64,000 nucleotides of DNA from Ferrimonas balearica (GCF_019802055.1 NZ_JAHVHW010000007.1:62001-126000), one strand, 5' to 3'. Shown: positions 1-11,930, numbered from the stretch's first letter. Notes: generated from the sequence alone by a model not told the origin. A program made the numbers and translations.

Positions 1-386
1 GTCTGTTGGCCCACTCCGATGGTGACGTTGTGCTTCACGCCATCAGCGATGCGCTGCTGGGGGCACTGGCGCTCGGAGATATTGGCCGCCACTTTCCCGA
101 TACGGATCCCGCCTACGCAGGCGCCGACAGCCGGGAACTGCTGCGCCACTGTTACTCACTGGTGCGGGAGAAGGGCTACCGTCTGGGCAACCTTGATGTG
201 ACCATCATCGCCCAGGCACCGAAGATGGCTCCCCATATTGATGCCATGCGTGCTCACCTGGCGGCGGACCTTGATGCCGAGTTGGATCGGATCAACGTCA
301 AAGCCACTACCACTGAGCGACTTGGTTTTACTGGCCGTGGCGAGGGGATCGCCACCGAAGCGGTGGTGTTGCTCTGCCATGACTGA
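1..386 (+). CDS. ispF: 2-C-methyl-D-erythritol 2,4-cyclodiphosphate synthase, 5'-truncated by window edge
   Basis: Cytosolic MEP-pathway enzyme that cyclises CDP-methylerythritol 2-phosphate, losing CMP. The frame is already open at the left edge (first full codon at base 3), so the gene starts outside the window. Visible family hallmarks are AHSDGDV, with the zinc-binding His, then [22 protein letters not shown] and the ending [16 protein letters not shown]. About 128 residues remain of a family that usually has about 160. The last 8 bases overlap the start of truD, so the two are probably translationally coupled. dxs and ispA of the same isoprenoid supply route lie at 26.7-29.5 kb. Identification is secure; only the N-terminus is missing. 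Confidence 0.96.
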   Translation, partial: LLAHSDGDVVLHAISDALLGALALGDIGRHFPDTDPAYAGADSRELLRHCYSLVREKGYRLGNLDVTIIAQAPKMAPHIDAMRAHLAADLDAELDRINVKATTTERLGFTGRGEGIATEAVVLLCHD

Positions 387-1431
387 TTACACATTGCCTG
401 AATGGCACTACCTGCTGGGTGCTCCTGAGTCTGAAGCGGTTATCCGTCGTGAGCCGGAACACTTTCAAGTGGACGAATTGCTGCCCTTCACGCCGGACGG
501 CGCCGGAGAGCACCACCTGTTGCACATCGAAAAGCGCGACCTGACCACCCACCAGTTGGCGAAGATCGTGGCTCGCTTTGCCGATGTCCCGGCTCGTGAT
601 GTGAGCTGGGCGGGTCTGAAAGACCGCCATGGTGTGACCCGCCAGTGGCTGTCGGTGCGGATCCCCGGCAAGGTGGACCCGGATTGGGCCCAGTTGAATG
701 ACAGCAACATTACGCTGCTGGCGGCGCATCGCCACGGGCGTAAATTGCGCACCGGAGCGCTGCTGGGCAATCGCTTCAAAATTGCGCTTTCCAGCGTCAC
801 TCATCCGGAAGCGCTGGAGACCCGCCTGGCGGAAGTGCTCAAGGGCGTGCCCAACTACTATGGTGAGCAGCGCTTTGGCCATGGTGGCATGAACGTAGCC
901 CGCGCTGCCGAGATGTTTGGCGGGCGTAAAGTCAAAGACCGCAACAAGCGCAGCATCTACCTGTCTGCTGCTCGCAGCTTCCTGTTTAACAAAGTGGTCT
1001 CAGCCCGTCTGGCTCAGCACGGCCTGACCCCGCTGGGGGGGGATGCCGTGATGCTCTCCGGCAGCAACAGTTTCTTTGTGGCCGAGCAGTGGGACGCAGC
1101 GCATCTGACCCGCCTGCTGGAAGGGGACATCGATCTTTCGGCGCCTCTGCCGGGGGATGGTGAGTTGCATAGCCAGGGCGCAGCGCAAGCTTTTGAACAG
1201 TCTGTCCTGGCCGACTTCCCGACACTGTGTGATGGACTGAAGAGCGCCAGAGTGGATCCGGACCGACGCCGATTGCTGCTCAAGCCAGAGCAGTTCCGTC
1301 ATCATTGGGACGGTGACCTGTTGTGGCTGGAGTTCGTCCTGCCTGCGGGGGCATTTGCCACCAGTATCCTACGTGAGCTGGTTCGCTACCAGGATGCGCA
1401 AGCCATTGAGATGCGGTCAGAAATCGAATAA
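379..1431 (+). CDS. truD: tRNA pseudouridine(13) synthase TruD
   Basis: Converts uridine 13 of tRNA-Glu to pseudouridine. The ATG at 379 overlaps the ispF stop and gives a 350-residue protein, matching the usual length of about 349. The catalytic aspartate sits in the TruD motif GLKDRHG (Asp about residue 82), followed by TRQWLSV. Further conserved blocks are [12 protein letters not shown] and the C-terminal [16 protein letters not shown]. An open frame continues upstream to 238, but it only reads through ispF and lacks family sequence there. ispF-truD-surE-pcm order is typical of gammaproteobacteria and suggests one transcript leading towards nlpD and rpoS. Confidence 0.96.
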   Translation: MTDYTLPEWHYLLGAPESEAVIRREPEHFQVDELLPFTPDGAGEHHLLHIEKRDLTTHQLAKIVARFADVPARDVSWAGLKDRHGVTRQWLSVRIPGKVDPDWAQLNDSNITLLAAHRHGRKLRTGALLGNRFKIALSSVTHPEALETRLAEVLKGVPNYYGEQRFGHGGMNVARAAEMFGGRKVKDRNKRSIYLSAARSFLFNKVVSARLAQHGLTPLGGDAVMLSGSNSFFVAEQWDAAHLTRLLEGDIDLSAPLPGDGELHSQGAAQAFEQSVLADFPTLCDGLKSARVDPDRRRLLLKPEQFRHHWDGDLLWLEFVLPAGAFATSILRELVRYQDAQAIEMRSEIE

Positions 1432-1444
1432 CAATAGGCAGGTT

Positions 1445-2191
1445 ATGAAGATCTTAGTCAGCAACGATGATGGCGTGCACGCACCGGGGATCAAAGCCCT
1501 GTCTGATGCTTTGTCCGCCATTGCCGAAACCACGACGGTTGCTCCAGACCGGAATTGCTCAGGGGCGTCAAACTCATTGACGCTCACCAACCCGTTGCGC
1601 GCCCAGCGCCTTGATAACGGCTATTACCAGGTGAACGGTACTCCCACCGACTGTGTGCATCTTGCGATCCGCGAACTGATGGAAGGGGAGCCTGATCTGG
1701 TGGTGTCCGGCATTAATGCCGGGGCCAATCTGGGCGACGATACCCTCTACTCCGGTACCGTGGCAGCGGCGATGGAGGGGCGTCACCTGGGCCTGCCCAC
1801 CATTGCGGTATCTCTGGTGGGGCGCAAGCTGGAGCACTATGACACCGCGGCGGCGATCACCGCTCGCATTGTCCAAGGATTGCTGGCTAATCCTCTGCCC
1901 AAAGAGCAGATCCTCAATATCAATGTTCCCGATCTGCCACTGGAGCAGATCCAGGGGATTCAGGTGACCCGTCTTGGCGCACGCCATAAAGCGGAAGGGA
2001 TGGTGAAAACACAGGATCCCGCTGGCCGTGACATCTACTGGCTGGGCCCTCCGGGCAGTGAACAGGATGCCGGTGAGGGCACAGACTTCTATGCTGTTGC
2101 CAATGGTTTTGTCTCCGTTACGCCACTGACGGTCGACCTGACGGCCCACAGCCAGTTGCCCACCCTGACCCGGTGGTTTGAGCAACTATGA
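1445..2191 (+). CDS. surE: 5'/3'-nucleotidase SurE (survival protein E)
   Basis: Metal-dependent phosphatase acting on nucleoside monophosphates and short polyphosphate; a stationary-phase survival protein. The ATG at 1445 gives 248 residues. The N-terminus [10 protein letters not shown] carries the adjacent metal-ligand aspartates (8 and 9). GASNSLT and [22 protein letters not shown] complete the active-site loop. The gene begins 13 bases after truD and its stop overlaps the pcm start (ATGA at 2188-2191), implying coupled translation. The product fits the surE-pcm-nlpD-rpoS stress cluster. Confidence 0.96.
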   Translation: MKILVSNDDGVHAPGIKALSDALSAIAETTTVAPDRNCSGASNSLTLTNPLRAQRLDNGYYQVNGTPTDCVHLAIRELMEGEPDLVVSGINAGANLGDDTLYSGTVAAAMEGRHLGLPTIAVSLVGRKLEHYDTAAAITARIVQGLLANPLPKEQILNINVPDLPLEQIQGIQVTRLGARHKAEGMVKTQDPAGRDIYWLGPPGSEQDAGEGTDFYAVANGFVSVTPLTVDLTAHSQLPTLTRWFEQL

Positions 2192-2826
2192 GTGCACGCG
2201 CTTTGGCTTACGGCAGTCGTCTGGTTCAGCAACTTCAGAGTGGGGGGATCCGGGATCCTCGTGTACTTGAGGCGATCGCTACTGTTCCTCGTCACCTGTT
2301 TGTTGATGGTGGGCTGGCACCGCGCGCCTGGGAAAACACCGCTCTGCCTATCGGACAGGGCCAGACCATCTCTCAACCCTATATCGTGGCATTGATGACC
2401 GAGCTGCTGCTGCAGCGTCTGGGTCCAGGCCCGGTTCTGGAGGTGGGGACAGGCTCCGGCTATCAGGCGGCGGTATTGGCCAGTCTGGTGCCGCAGCTTT
2501 GCACGGTGGAGCGGATTAAGAGCCTGCAGATCCAGGCCCGCCGTCGTCTGAAGCAGTTGGATCTCCACAACATCGCCTTCAAGTACGGCGATGGCTGGCA
2601 GGGGTGGACAAGCAAAGCCCCCTTCGGCGGCATTCTGGTGACTGCAGCGGCCAGTGAAGTGCCCACCGCATTGCTTGAGCAACTTGCGGAAGGGGGACGG
2701 ATGGTGATTCCGGTAGGCGGTCAGTACCAGGTGCTGAGAGTGATCGACAAGATCGATGGCGAGTTACACACTCAGGATGTGGAAGCGGTGCGCTTTGTTC
2801 CTCTGGTACCGGGGGACACCGAGTAG
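2188..2826 (+). CDS. pcm: protein-L-isoaspartate O-methyltransferase
   Basis: Methylates isoaspartyl residues that arise in ageing proteins using S-adenosylmethionine, starting their repair in the cytosol. The protein is 212 residues. It shows the PCMT signature PRHLFVD, the substrate-site [14 protein letters not shown], and the SAM-binding [16 protein letters not shown] at about residues 83-98. It starts inside the surE stop codon (ATGA), and nlpD begins immediately after its stop, so surE-pcm-nlpD looks like a tightly packed operon. Confidence 0.96.
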   Translation: MSARALAYGSRLVQQLQSGGIRDPRVLEAIATVPRHLFVDGGLAPRAWENTALPIGQGQTISQPYIVALMTELLLQRLGPGPVLEVGTGSGYQAAVLASLVPQLCTVERIKSLQIQARRRLKQLDLHNIAFKYGDGWQGWTSKAPFGGILVTAAASEVPTALLEQLAEGGRMVIPVGGQYQVLRVIDKIDGELHTQDVEAVRFVPLVPGDTE

Positions 2827-3747
2827 ATGGTTGAGCAGGCCCGTAGCTGGCCCTTTCCCGCTGTTGCGCGCCTGGGGGTAATGACACTGGTGTGCTGGCT
2901 TGGCGGCTGTTCTCTGCAGCAGCCACCGGCTCCGGTGGAAACCCTCTATGCGGGACAGACCTATCGGGAACGTGAGCGCGGCAGCCTGCAGAGCCAGAGC
3001 TATACCGTAAAAGCGGGGGACACCCTCTATTCCATTGCCTGGGCCTCGGACCAGGACTTCCGCACTTTGGCTCAGCGTAATGGTTTGAGTGCGCCTTACG
3101 TCATCCACCCTGGTCAGACCATAAAACTGAGTGGTTCGGTAACAAAAACACACAATTCATCAACAGCAACTCCGTCCAGGCCTGCTACTCCCAAACCCAG
3201 TGGTGGCGCGGCCTCTACAGGTCAAGTTGCTAAATCATCCACAGAAAACGGACAAAACAAATCGGTTGATCCCGCCTCGCAGCCTAGTTATGCTGGTTCT
3301 GCGCCTTCACAAACGGGCAACAATAATAATGCTGCCTCGGTGACGGCGTCGCGCGACACCGCATTGCCGAATCGCGTTGCCCAGTGGCGATGGCCCGTTC
3401 AGGGGAAAATCATACGCCGTTTTTCAGCCACGGAGCAGGGCAACAAAGGGCTCGATATTGCTGCCGCCACCGGGACACCGGTGACCAGCTCTGCCGAGGG
3501 GCGGGTGGTGTACGCAGGGAGCGCGCTGCGCGGGTATGGCAAGCTGATCATCATCAAACACTCCGATGAGTTTCTTAGTGCCTATGCCCACAACAGCCGG
3601 ATCCTGGTGAAAGAAAAACAAAGGGTCAGCGCCGGACAGAAGATCGCCGAAGTGGGCAGCACAGATGCCGACAGGCCAATGTTGCACTTCGAGATCCGAT
3701 ACAAAGGCAAGTCAGTTGATCCGCTACGCTATTTACCCCGTCAATGA
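2827..3747 (+). CDS. nlpD: murein hydrolase activator lipoprotein NlpD
   Basis: Outer-membrane lipoprotein that activates the division amidase AmiC. The 306-residue protein has a hydrophobic leader ending in a lipobox with predicted lipidated Cys28 (LGGC). A LysM peptidoglycan-binding domain follows at about residues 59-101 (YTVKAGDTLYSIAW). A low-complexity Ser/Thr/Asn/Pro linker leads to a C-terminal LytM (M23-like) domain from about 190. The M23 zinc ligands are degenerate: Asn-Lys replaces the usual His in the GxDIAA block, and the last motif reads MLHFEIR rather than HLHFEIR. That fits a non-catalytic activator, as known for NlpD. By analogy with enteric bacteria, rpoS promoters may lie inside this gene. 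Confidence 0.95.
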   Translation: MVEQARSWPFPAVARLGVMTLVCWLGGCSLQQPPAPVETLYAGQTYRERERGSLQSQSYTVKAGDTLYSIAWASDQDFRTLAQRNGLSAPYVIHPGQTIKLSGSVTKTHNSSTATPSRPATPKPSGGAASTGQVAKSSTENGQNKSVDPASQPSYAGSAPSQTGNNNNAASVTASRDTALPNRVAQWRWPVQGKIIRRFSATEQGNKGLDIAAATGTPVTSSAEGRVVYAGSALRGYGKLIIIKHSDEFLSAYAHNSRILVKEKQRVSAGQKIAEVGSTDADRPMLHFEIRYKGKSVDPLRYLPRQ

Positions 3748-3823
3748 GGGGAGTTGGGTTGTCAGAACAAGGAGGAACACCGTGAGAACAAACTAGGTTT
3801 GGGACAAACTGGGAGATTAGCCA

Positions 3824-4810
3824 ATGAATCGCAAGAGCAACGCTTTTGATGATATGGCTGCCGTCGATTTAAGCTGTACTGGGGTTGTGGGGACCTCGGA
3901 AGGGATCGAAGCCAACGAAAACGAGGCAACTGCCTCATCCAACATTGATCAACTGGTCCAGGACGATCTTCAGAAGAACCTGGATGCGACTCAGTTGTAC
4001 CTCAGCGAAATCGGGTTTTCCCCGTTGCTGACGGCCGAAGAAGAAGTCTATTACGCCCGTCGGGCTCAGCGTGATTGCGCTAAGTCGCGCAACCGCATGA
4101 TCGAAAGTAACCTCCGCCTGGTGGTCAAGATTGCCCGCCGCTACAACAATCGTGGTCTGGCACTGCTGGATCTGATCGAAGAGGGCAACCTGGGCCTGAT
4201 CCGAGCGGTGGAGAAGTTCGATCCCGAGCGTGGATTCCGTTTCTCAACCTATGCCACCTGGTGGATCCGCCAGACCATTGAACGGGCCATCATGAACCAG
4301 ACCCGAACGATCCGTCTGCCCATCCATGTGGTGAAGGAACTGAACGTCTACCTGCGCACGGCCAGGGAGCTGGCTCATACCCTGGATCACGAGCCGACGG
4401 CCGAAGAGATCGCCATGAAGCTGGATAAACCGGTGGAAGATGTCAGCCGGATGCTCAAGCTGAATGAGAAGATCAGCTCGGTGGATACGCCGATTGGCGG
4501 AGACTCCGATAAGGCTTTGTTGGATGTGATTGCCGATGATGACCGCGTTTGCCCTGAAGTTCAGGCGCAGGACGATGACATCAATGGATCCGTTGTACGT
4601 TGGTTGGGAGAGTTGAACTCGAAACAGAGGGAAGTTCTGGCACGCCGCTTTGGTTTGCTGGGTTATGAGCCTTCTACCCTTGAGGATGTGGGACGTGAGA
4701 TCGGACTGACCCGTGAGCGGGTAAGACAGATCCAGGTCGAAGCCTTACGGCGACTGCGTGAGCTGATTGGTGCGCAGGGCCTGTCGGTAGAATCCCTGTT
4801 CAAACCGTAA
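3824..4810 (+). CDS. rpoS: RNA polymerase sigma factor RpoS (sigma-38)
   Basis: General-stress and stationary-phase sigma factor. The 328-residue protein has sigma-70 region 1.2 ([21 protein letters not shown]), region 2 with [12 protein letters not shown] and [16 protein letters not shown] for -10 recognition, region 3 (PIHVVKELN) and region 4 with the helix-turn-helix [19 protein letters not shown]. The ATG at 3824 lies 76 bases after nlpD. Position next to nlpD and facing mutS is the classic enteric/Shewanella arrangement. A bidirectional terminator lies just downstream. RpoS rather than RpoD is indicated by length and by the absence of a long region 1.1. Confidence 0.97.
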   Translation: MNRKSNAFDDMAAVDLSCTGVVGTSEGIEANENEATASSNIDQLVQDDLQKNLDATQLYLSEIGFSPLLTAEEEVYYARRAQRDCAKSRNRMIESNLRLVVKIARRYNNRGLALLDLIEEGNLGLIRAVEKFDPERGFRFSTYATWWIRQTIERAIMNQTRTIRLPIHVVKELNVYLRTARELAHTLDHEPTAEEIAMKLDKPVEDVSRMLKLNEKISSVDTPIGGDSDKALLDVIADDDRVCPEVQAQDDDINGSVVRWLGELNSKQREVLARRFGLLGYEPSTLEDVGREIGLTRERVRQIQVEALRRLRELIGAQGLSVESLFKP

Positions 4811-4823
4811 CGACAACCTGACC

Positions 4824-4865
4824 AAAAACGCCGCCTGACCACGATTGTGGAGGCGGCGTTTTTTA
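4824..4865. terminator. bidirectional terminator between rpoS and mutS
   Basis: A hairpin with 10-bp arms (AACGCCGCCT at 4828-4837, AGGCGGCGTT at 4851-4860) is flanked by an A-run on the left and a T-run on the right. It can end both rpoS and the convergent mutS transcript. Confidence 0.9.
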
Positions 4866-4882
4866 TTGGCTCAATGCCGGAT

Positions 4883-7447
4883 TCAGAGCTGCCCTTTCAG
4901 ACGGTAGAGCAGGTCCAGAGCCTGACGGGGAGTGAGGGAGTCAGGATCAACCCGTTCCAGCGCGTCAACAACCGGGTGCGGTTCTGGCAGCAGGGGCAGT
5001 TGGCCGTTCGGTGCGAGGGCAGCGGCTCCGCTTACGGGCTGCTGCTCCAACTGAGACAGGCGCTGCTTGGCTGCATAGACCACCGCTTTCGGCACCCCGG
5101 CCAGGGCGGCAACCTGCAGGCCGTAGCTGCGGCTGGCCGGTCCCTCCTGAACCGCGTGCATAAAGGCGATGGTATCGCCATGCTCAACCGCATCCAGATG
5201 GACATTGTGTACGCCTTCCAACTGGGCCGGCAGTTCCGTCAGCTCAAAGTAGTGGGTGGCGAACAGCGTCATCGACTGGATCTGGCTGGCCAGATGCTGG
5301 GCCGCTGCCCAGGCCAGTGACAGACCGTCATAGGTCGAAGTGCCTCGACCAATCTCATCCATCAGAACCAGACTGCGGTCGGTGGCGTTATTCAGAATGT
5401 TGGCGGTCTCGGTCATCTCAACCATAAAGGTGGAGCGGCCGGACGCCAGGTCATCCGAGGCGCCAATCCGGGTGAAGATGCGATCCACCGGGCCGACGAC
5501 AGCGTGCTCGGCCGGGACAAAACTGCCGATGTGAGCCATCAGGGTAATGAGCGCGGTCTGGCGCATATAGGTCGACTTACCGCCCATGTTGGGGCCGGTC
5601 ACGATCAGCATGCGGCGCTCGGGTGAAAGCAGAACCGGGTTGGCGATAAAGGGTTCACTCATCACCTGCTCAACCACCGGGTGGCGGCCGCCATCGATCT
5701 GAATGCCCGGCTGCTCACTCAAGTGTGGGCGGTGGTAGTCCAGGGTATCCGCTCGTTCTGCCAGGTTCTGCAATACGTCCAGTTCGGCACAGGCAAAAGC
5801 GGACTCCTGCAGCGCGGGCAGAACCGGAAGCAGCAGATCAAACAGCTCTTCGTACAGGCGCTTCTCCAGGGCCAATGCCTGACTCTGGCTGGTCAGCACC
5901 TTGTCTTCCAGCTCCTTCAACTCCGGCACAATATAGCGCTCGGTATTCTTCAGAGTCTGGCGGCGGACGTAGTTGGCGGGCACCAGCGTGGATTGCGCCC
6001 GGCTGACTTCAATAAAGAAGCCGTGCACCTTGTTGTAGCCGACTTTCAGGGTCGCGATGCCACTGCGCTCCCGCTCCTGCTGCTCCAGTTGGGTCAGGAA
6101 GTCGGTAGCGCCCTGAGACAATGCACGCAGTTCATCCAGCTCTGCGTTATACCCTTCGGCCAGCACTCCACCATCGCGGATCACCACCGGCGGGTTCTCT
6201 TTGATGGCCCGGGTCAGCAGGTCCAACTCCTCCGGGAACTCCCCAAGCTGGTTGTGTAATTGTGCCAGTTGGCGACCGGGCAACTGGGTCATCAACTCCC
6301 GCAGGAGCGGCAGTTGTCCCAAAGCCTGACGTAGGCGGGTCAGATCGCGGGGGCGGGCGCTGCGCAGCGCCAGGCGTGCCAGTACACGCTCCAGATCGCC
6401 GACCGGTTTCAGCTGTTCGGAGAGCTCAACGAAGGCGGCCTGATCCTTGATGCAGCTGACACTGTCGAGACGTCCCTCAAGCACACTGCGCTGGGTGAGC
6501 GGTTGATGCAGCCAGCGTTTGAGCAGACGGGAACCCATGGCAGTGGTGGTACGATCCAGTACTGACGCCAGGGTATTGTCAAAACCGCCAGCCAGGTTCT
6601 GGGTCAACTCCAGGTTCTTGCGGGTGGCGGCATCCAGCACAATGGCACTGCCATCCTGCTCTTTAATCAGGGCCCGGATGTGGGGCAGGGCGGTGCGCTG
6701 CGTATCCTTGACGTACTGCATCAGACAGCCTGCGGCGCAGAGTGCGCGCTCCGCCTGTTCAACGCCAAAGCCGGTCAGGTCCCGGGTGCCAAACTGATCG
6801 TTCAACAGGGCGCGGGCGGTGCCCAGTTCAAACTCCCACTCGGGACGGCGGCGGCACCCTTTGATGTGCTCAATCAACGCCATTTTCGGGAACAGCTCCG
6901 GATAGAGCAGTTCCGCCGGGCGGGTGCGTTGCAGCTCCGCTTGCAGGGCCTCATCGTCGGCCAGTTCGTTCACCACAAAACGGCCGGAGGCGATATCCAG
7001 TGTGGCGAAGCCGTATTGACCACGGGATTCATACACCGCGGCCAGCAGATTATCCTGCCGCTCCTGCAGCAGGGCTTCATCGGTCACTGTACCCGGTGTG
7101 ACAATCCGCACTACCTGGCGCTCGACCGGACCTTTACTGGTGGCCGGGTCGCCGATCTGTTCGCAGATGGCGACGGAAACACCCTGTTGAACCAACCGAG
7201 CGAGATAGCCCTCCACCGCATGGTAGGGGACTCCGGCCATGGGGATGGGATCGCCGCCGGAGTGGCCGCGGGCAGTAAGGGAGATGTCGAGCAGCTCGGC
7301 GGCCCGTTTGGCGTCGTCAAAAAACAGCTCGTAGAAATCCCCCATGCGGTAAAACAGCAACACGTCGGGATGCTGGGCCTTGATGGTCAGGTACTGACGC
7401 ATCATTGGGGTGTGCTGTTCCAAGTTGGCCGGGCTGCGCTGGGTCAC
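4883..7447 (-). CDS. mutS: DNA mismatch repair protein MutS
   Basis: Recognises base mismatches and recruits MutL. The 854-residue protein begins with the mismatch-binding domain containing [11 protein letters not shown], whose Phe and Glu wedge into the mismatch. It ends with the ABC-type ATPase: Walker [14 protein letters not shown], then SRSTFMVEM, the Walker B region [16 protein letters not shown] and the His loop [11 protein letters not shown]. The length equals that of the E. coli protein (853). It converges on rpoS and diverges from recA, so repair and SOS genes sit together. Confidence 0.97.
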   Translation of the reverse strand: MTQRSPANLEQHTPMMRQYLTIKAQHPDVLLFYRMGDFYELFFDDAKRAAELLDISLTARGHSGGDPIPMAGVPYHAVEGYLARLVQQGVSVAICEQIGDPATSKGPVERQVVRIVTPGTVTDEALLQERQDNLLAAVYESRGQYGFATLDIASGRFVVNELADDEALQAELQRTRPAELLYPELFPKMALIEHIKGCRRRPEWEFELGTARALLNDQFGTRDLTGFGVEQAERALCAAGCLMQYVKDTQRTALPHIRALIKEQDGSAIVLDAATRKNLELTQNLAGGFDNTLASVLDRTTTAMGSRLLKRWLHQPLTQRSVLEGRLDSVSCIKDQAAFVELSEQLKPVGDLERVLARLALRSARPRDLTRLRQALGQLPLLRELMTQLPGRQLAQLHNQLGEFPEELDLLTRAIKENPPVVIRDGGVLAEGYNAELDELRALSQGATDFLTQLEQQERERSGIATLKVGYNKVHGFFIEVSRAQSTLVPANYVRRQTLKNTERYIVPELKELEDKVLTSQSQALALEKRLYEELFDLLLPVLPALQESAFACAELDVLQNLAERADTLDYHRPHLSEQPGIQIDGGRHPVVEQVMSEPFIANPVLLSPERRMLIVTGPNMGGKSTYMRQTALITLMAHIGSFVPAEHAVVGPVDRIFTRIGASDDLASGRSTFMVEMTETANILNNATDRSLVLMDEIGRGTSTYDGLSLAWAAAQHLASQIQSMTLFATHYFELTELPAQLEGVHNVHLDAVEHGDTIAFMHAVQEGPASRSYGLQVAALAGVPKAVVYAAKQRLSQLEQQPVSGAAALAPNGQLPLLPEPHPVVDALERVDPDSLTPRQALDLLYRLKGQL

Positions 7448-7563
7448 GAGGTCTCCTGAAGACGAAAGAAAGCTAGCCCGCTATGATACCCAAAATTACC
7501 GCCGCTGCAGGGGCGATGGCGGGGAAATTTACCTCGTTTCGCGCAATTGCCAATCAACCAGGG

Positions 7564-7591
7564 TTGATACTGTATGATTGTACAGTATACT
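7564..7591 (+). promoter_or_regulatory. recA promoter with overlapping LexA (SOS) box
   Basis: A -35 TTGATA (7564-7569), 16-base spacer and -10 TATACT (7586-7591) precede recA. The spacer is exactly a LexA box, CTGTATGATTGTACAG (7570-7585), with intact CTGT and ACAG arms. The layout is the same as at E. coli recA, so LexA repression and SOS induction are strongly implied. Confidence 0.95.
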
Positions 7592-7645
7592 ACTGGCATT
7601 ACATCGAATCCTGTCGCCGCCAAGGCATCTTTTCTGGAGCTTTAA

Positions 7646-8686
7646 ATGGACGAGAACAAAAAACGCGCCCTAAGTGCTGCACTGGGTCAGATCGAGAAGC
7701 AGTTTGGCAAAGGGTCCATCATGCGTCTTGGCGATGCGACCACTCTGGACATCGAGTCCGTGTCCACCGGCTCTCTGGGTCTGGACATTGCTCTGGGTAT
7801 TGGCGGCCTGCCGTATGGCCGTATTGTTGAGATCTACGGCCCGGAATCTTCCGGTAAAACCACCCTGACTCTGCAGGTGATTGCAGAAGCGCAGAAGCAG
7901 GGCAAGACCTGTGCCTTCGTTGACGCCGAGCACGCGCTGGATCCGGTTTACGCCGAGAAGCTGGGTGTGAACGTCGAGGAGCTGCTGGTGTCTCAGCCGG
8001 ACACCGGTGAACAGGCTCTGGAGATCTGCGACATGCTGGTGCGCTCCGGCGCGGTTGATGTGGTTATCGTTGACTCCGTTGCTGCACTGACTCCGAAAGC
8101 GGAGATTGAGGGCGAGATGGGGGATTCCCACGTTGGCCTGCAAGCCCGTCTGATGTCTCAGGCTCTGCGTAAGCTGACCGCTAACATCAAGCGCTCCAAC
8201 ACTCTGTGCGTGTTCATCAACCAGATCCGTATGAAGATCGGTGTGATGTTCGGCAGCCCGGAGACCACCACCGGTGGTAACGCGCTGAAGTTCTACGCCT
8301 CCGTTCGTCTGGACATCCGCCGTATCGGTGCGGTGAAGGATGGCGACGAGGTTGTGGGTAACGAAACCCGCGTTAAGGTTGTGAAGAACAAGGTTTCCCC
8401 GCCGTTCAAACAGGCTGAGTTCCAGATCCTTTACGGTGAAGGTACCTCCAAAGAGGGTGAGCTGATCGACCTGGGCGTTCAGCAGAAGCTGATTGAGAAG
8501 TCCGGTGCCTGGTACAGCTACCAGGGCGAGAAGATCGGCCAGGGCAAAGCCAACAGCATCCGCTTCCTGAAAGAGAACGTGGCCATCGCCAACGAGGTTG
8601 AGCAGCAACTGCGGGCTCAACTGCTGCTGAAGGCAGCACCGAAGAGCGAAGAGGAAGACGAAGTCGAGGCGCCGGAGCTGGGCTAA
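7646..8686 (+). CDS. recA: recombinase RecA
   Basis: Forms filaments on single-stranded DNA, drives homologous strand exchange and stimulates LexA self-cleavage. The 346-residue protein has Walker [21 protein letters not shown], the L1 region [21 protein letters not shown] in part, the [14 protein letters not shown] block next to loop L2 ([13 protein letters not shown]), and an acidic C-terminal tail ([11 protein letters not shown]). The ATG at 7646 follows GGAG and lies about 50 bases after the SOS promoter. recX starts 5 bases after its stop, with no terminator seen between them. Confidence 0.98.
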   Translation: MDENKKRALSAALGQIEKQFGKGSIMRLGDATTLDIESVSTGSLGLDIALGIGGLPYGRIVEIYGPESSGKTTLTLQVIAEAQKQGKTCAFVDAEHALDPVYAEKLGVNVEELLVSQPDTGEQALEICDMLVRSGAVDVVIVDSVAALTPKAEIEGEMGDSHVGLQARLMSQALRKLTANIKRSNTLCVFINQIRMKIGVMFGSPETTTGGNALKFYASVRLDIRRIGAVKDGDEVVGNETRVKVVKNKVSPPFKQAEFQILYGEGTSKEGELIDLGVQQKLIEKSGAWYSYQGEKIGQGKANSIRFLKENVAIANEVEQQLRAQLLLKAAPKSEEEDEVEAPELG

Positions 8687-8691
8687 ACGCC

Positions 8692-9150
8692 ATGGCGAAA
8701 GAGCCACAGGACCGGGATCCGGTTGCTGCTGCGGTGGGACTGCTGTCCCGCCGTGATCATAGCCGCGAGGAGTTAAAGCGAAAGCTGCGCTCCCGCGGCT
8801 TTGTCGTTTCCGACATAGATAAAGCCATAGAGCGGGTCGATGAGTGGGGTTACCTCAATGACGCCCGCTTTGCCGAGGGCTTTGTTCGTTATCGCTCCGG
8901 GCGCGGCCTGGGGCCTATTCGACTGGCCAATGAACTGCGAGAGCGGGGGGTCTCTTCAGACCTGATCCGACAAACTTTCGCCGAGGCTGAGCAAGATTGG
9001 TTTGCCCTCTGTCTCGAGGTCTGCGAACGCAAGTTTGGCAACCCCGTACCCACAGATTTCAAGGCCCGGGCCAAGGTGCAACGCTACCTGGCTTACCGGG
9101 GCTTCGACATGGAACAGATCCGCTACGCCCTCGAGTCACTGCGCGGCTGA
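8692..9150 (+). CDS. recX: recombination regulatory protein RecX
   Basis: Binds RecA and limits filament growth. The 152-residue protein shows the repeated three-helix RecX pattern: [20 protein letters not shown], then the conserved [17 protein letters not shown] and [14 protein letters not shown], ending in [17 protein letters not shown]. It begins 5 bases after recA and is presumably transcribed by read-through from the SOS promoter, which is the usual arrangement. Length is typical (about 150-166). Confidence 0.94.
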   Translation: MAKEPQDRDPVAAAVGLLSRRDHSREELKRKLRSRGFVVSDIDKAIERVDEWGYLNDARFAEGFVRYRSGRGLGPIRLANELRERGVSSDLIRQTFAEAEQDWFALCLEVCERKFGNPVPTDFKARAKVQRYLAYRGFDMEQIRYALESLRG

Positions 9151-9287
9151 CGGTAAAAAACGCGATACGGCTGGATATCTGCTGCCTTGGTGCTGGTTTG
9201 AGCAGGAGGGTTGCGGATATAATTGGCCGTTTACATAGCTTGCTGGCACTCGCCAGCGCTTACTGTCAGTTTTTTCAGGATGACCTC

Positions 9288-11918
9288 ATGCACATGACCA
9301 CCGCCGAGATCCGGACCGCGTTCCTGGAGTATTTCCGTTCTCAAGGCCACGAAGTGGTGGCATCCAGCTCCCTGGTGCCCCATAACGATCCCACGCTGCT
9401 GTTCACCAATGCCGGTATGAACCAGTTCAAGGATTGTTTCCTCGGTGCTGAGCAACGGGCGTACACTCGCGCGACAACCGCACAGCGTTGCGTACGTGCG
9501 GGTGGCAAGCACAATGACCTGGAAAATGTTGGCTTTACCGCTCGTCACCATACTTTCTTTGAGATGCTGGGTAACTTCAGCTTTGGTGACTACTTCAAGC
9601 AGGACGCCATCAAATACGCCTGGCAGTTCCTGACTGAAGTTCTGCAGCTGCCCAAAGAGAAGCTGTGCGTTACCGTTTACCACTCCGATGACGAAGCCTT
9701 CGACATCTGGAACAAAGAGATCGGCATTGCGGCGGAGAACATCATCCGCATCGGCGATAAGCCGGGCAAACCCGCCTACACCTCTGACAACTTCTGGCAG
9801 ATGGGCGACACCGGTCCGTGTGGCCCCTGCACCGAGATCTTCTACGATCACGGCGACCACATCTGGGGCGGCCGTCCGGGCACGCCAGAAGAGGATGGTG
9901 ATCGCTTTATCGAGATCTGGAACATCGTATTCATGCAGTTCAACCGTCACGCTGACGGCACCATGGAGCCGCTGCCCAAGCCCTCTGTGGATACCGGCAT
10001 GGGTATCGAGCGTGTGGCAGCCATCATGCAGGGTGGCCACTCCAACTACGACATCGACATCTTCCAGCGTCTGATCAAGAAAGCGGCGGAAGTGACCGGC
10101 ACCACTGATCTGGACAACAAGTCCCTGCGCGTTGTGGCAGACCACATCCGTTCCTGTGCCTACCTGATTGTTGATGGTGTTATGCCCTCCAACGAAGGCC
10201 GTGGTTACGTACTGCGTCGCATTATCCGTCGTGCCATCCGTCATGGCCGCAAACTGGGCGCGACCGACACCTTCTTCTACAAGCTGGTTGGTGAACTGGC
10301 GGACGCCATGGGCGCTGCCGGTGAAGAGCTGAAGCAGCAAAAAGCTGTGGTGGAAAAGGTACTGCGCATCGAAGAGGAAAACTTTGCCCGCACTCTGGAT
10401 CGCGGTATCCAGCTGCTGAATGACGCGCTGGATAACCTGGAAGGTGAAGTGCTGGACGGTGCCACCGTATTCAAGCTTTACGACACCTACGGTTTCCCTG
10501 CGGATCTGACCAACGATGTGGCCCGTGAACGTGGCTTCACCATCGACGAAGATGGCTTCGAAGTGGAGATGGAGCAGCAGCGTCAGCGCGCACGCGATGC
10601 CGGTCAGTTTGGTACCGATTACTCCAAGGTGGTCAGCATTGACGGTGAGAGCGTCTTCACCGGCTACGACCGCACCGACGATCAGGGCCAACTGATGGCG
10701 ATCCTGGTGGACGGCAACGAAGTGGACAGTCTGTCTGGTGAGATGGGTACCGAAGCGGTACTGGTTCTGGACCAATCTCCCTTCTACGCCGAGTCCGGCG
10801 GTCAGGTGGGTGACACCGGTGTGATCCGCACCGAATCCGGCGAGTTTGAAGTGACCGATACCCAGAAGCTGGGCAACGCCATTGCTCACAAGGGCAAACT
10901 GGTTTCCGGTCAGTTCCAGCGTGGTGAGACCGCCACCGCCGAAGTAGATGCCGGTCGTCGTGACGCGATTCGTCTGAACCACTCTGCAACCCACCTGCTG
11001 CACGCGGCACTGCGTAACCTGCTGGGTGATCACGTGGCTCAGAAGGGCTCTCTGGTGATGGCCGATCGTCTGCGTTTTGACTTCTCTCACTTTGAAGGGG
11101 TTACCGGTGAAGAGCTGGTTGCCATCGAAAATCAGGTGAACGAGCAGATCCGCGCTAACCTTGCCATTGAAACAGAGCTGATGGAGATCGAGGCTGCCAA
11201 GGCTGCCGGTGCCATGGCACTCTTCGGTGAGAAGTACGACGACCAGGTTCGTGTACTCTCCATGGGCGACTACTCCATCGAACTGTGTGGCGGTACCCAC
11301 GCCAAGCGCACCGGCGACATCGGCTTCTTCAAGATCATCTCTGAGGGCGGTATCGCTGCTGGCATCCGTCGTATTGAGGCGGTGAGCGGGCAGGGTGCCG
11401 TAGCGTTTGCTCGTGGCCAGGAAGCGCAGTTGCTGGAAACCGCGACTCTGGTCAAGGGGGACGCGCAAAGTGTCGCTTCTAAGGTTAAGGGGCTGCTGGA
11501 CAAGAACCGGCAGCTGGAAAAAGAACTGGAGCAGCTGAAACAGAAGCTGGCTTCTGCCGCCAGTGCCAACCTGGTGGACAGCGCCATTGAGATCGGTGGC
11601 GCCAAAGTCCTGATCAGCCAACTGGAGAACGCTGACAGCAAAGCCCTGCGTGGTATGGTCGATGACCTGAAAAACCAACTGGGCAGCGGCATTGTGCTGC
11701 TGGGTAATGTTGCTGATGGCAAAGTGGGCCTGATCGCGGGTGTGACCAAAGACCTGACCGGTCAGGTCAAAGCTGGTGAACTGGTCAACCTGGTGGCTCA
11801 ACAGGTTGGTGGCAAAGGGGGCGGTCGCCCCGATATGGCCATGGCCGGTGGCACCGATGCTGCAGCTCTGCCTGCGGCACTGGAAGCGGCGAAAACCTGG
11901 CTGGCTGAAAAGCTGTAA
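9288..11918 (+). CDS. alaS: alanyl-tRNA synthetase
   Basis: Charges tRNA-Ala and clears mischarged Ser/Gly through its editing domain. The ATG at 9288 is preferred because AGGA lies 7 bases upstream; the protein is 876 residues (E. coli 876). Visible are the N-terminal [19 protein letters not shown], the class II catalytic core ([32 protein letters not shown]), the editing-site [12 protein letters not shown] and the downstream [16 protein letters not shown] coiled coil (ANLVDSA region) and a C-Ala domain rich in glycine finish it. The frame stays open upstream to 8997, but that part overlaps recX and lacks family sequence. Confidence 0.97.
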   Translation: MHMTTAEIRTAFLEYFRSQGHEVVASSSLVPHNDPTLLFTNAGMNQFKDCFLGAEQRAYTRATTAQRCVRAGGKHNDLENVGFTARHHTFFEMLGNFSFGDYFKQDAIKYAWQFLTEVLQLPKEKLCVTVYHSDDEAFDIWNKEIGIAAENIIRIGDKPGKPAYTSDNFWQMGDTGPCGPCTEIFYDHGDHIWGGRPGTPEEDGDRFIEIWNIVFMQFNRHADGTMEPLPKPSVDTGMGIERVAAIMQGGHSNYDIDIFQRLIKKAAEVTGTTDLDNKSLRVVADHIRSCAYLIVDGVMPSNEGRGYVLRRIIRRAIRHGRKLGATDTFFYKLVGELADAMGAAGEELKQQKAVVEKVLRIEEENFARTLDRGIQLLNDALDNLEGEVLDGATVFKLYDTYGFPADLTNDVARERGFTIDEDGFEVEMEQQRQRARDAGQFGTDYSKVVSIDGESVFTGYDRTDDQGQLMAILVDGNEVDSLSGEMGTEAVLVLDQSPFYAESGGQVGDTGVIRTESGEFEVTDTQKLGNAIAHKGKLVSGQFQRGETATAEVDAGRRDAIRLNHSATHLLHAALRNLLGDHVAQKGSLVMADRLRFDFSHFEGVTGEELVAIENQVNEQIRANLAIETELMEIEAAKAAGAMALFGEKYDDQVRVLSMGDYSIELCGGTHAKRTGDIGFFKIISEGGIAAGIRRIEAVSGQGAVAFARGQEAQLLETATLVKGDAQSVASKVKGLLDKNRQLEKELEQLKQKLASAASANLVDSAIEIGGAKVLISQLENADSKALRGMVDDLKNQLGSGIVLLGNVADGKVGLIAGVTKDLTGQVKAGELVNLVAQQVGGKGGGRPDMAMAGGTDAAALPAALEAAKTWLAEKL

Positions 11919-11930
11919 TTGGACCTGTCT

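Noticed and set aside
4847-5320. 157-codon plus-strand frame and neighbours inside mutS
   Set aside because: Antisense to mutS and downstream of its terminator; no family signal.
9231-11801. Minus-strand open frame of 856 codons opposite alaS
   Set aside because: Lies wholly on the antisense strand of a certain alaS; its sequence is low-complexity Val/Gln/Leu/His-rich and matches no family. It is a by-product of biased codon use in a GC-rich gene.
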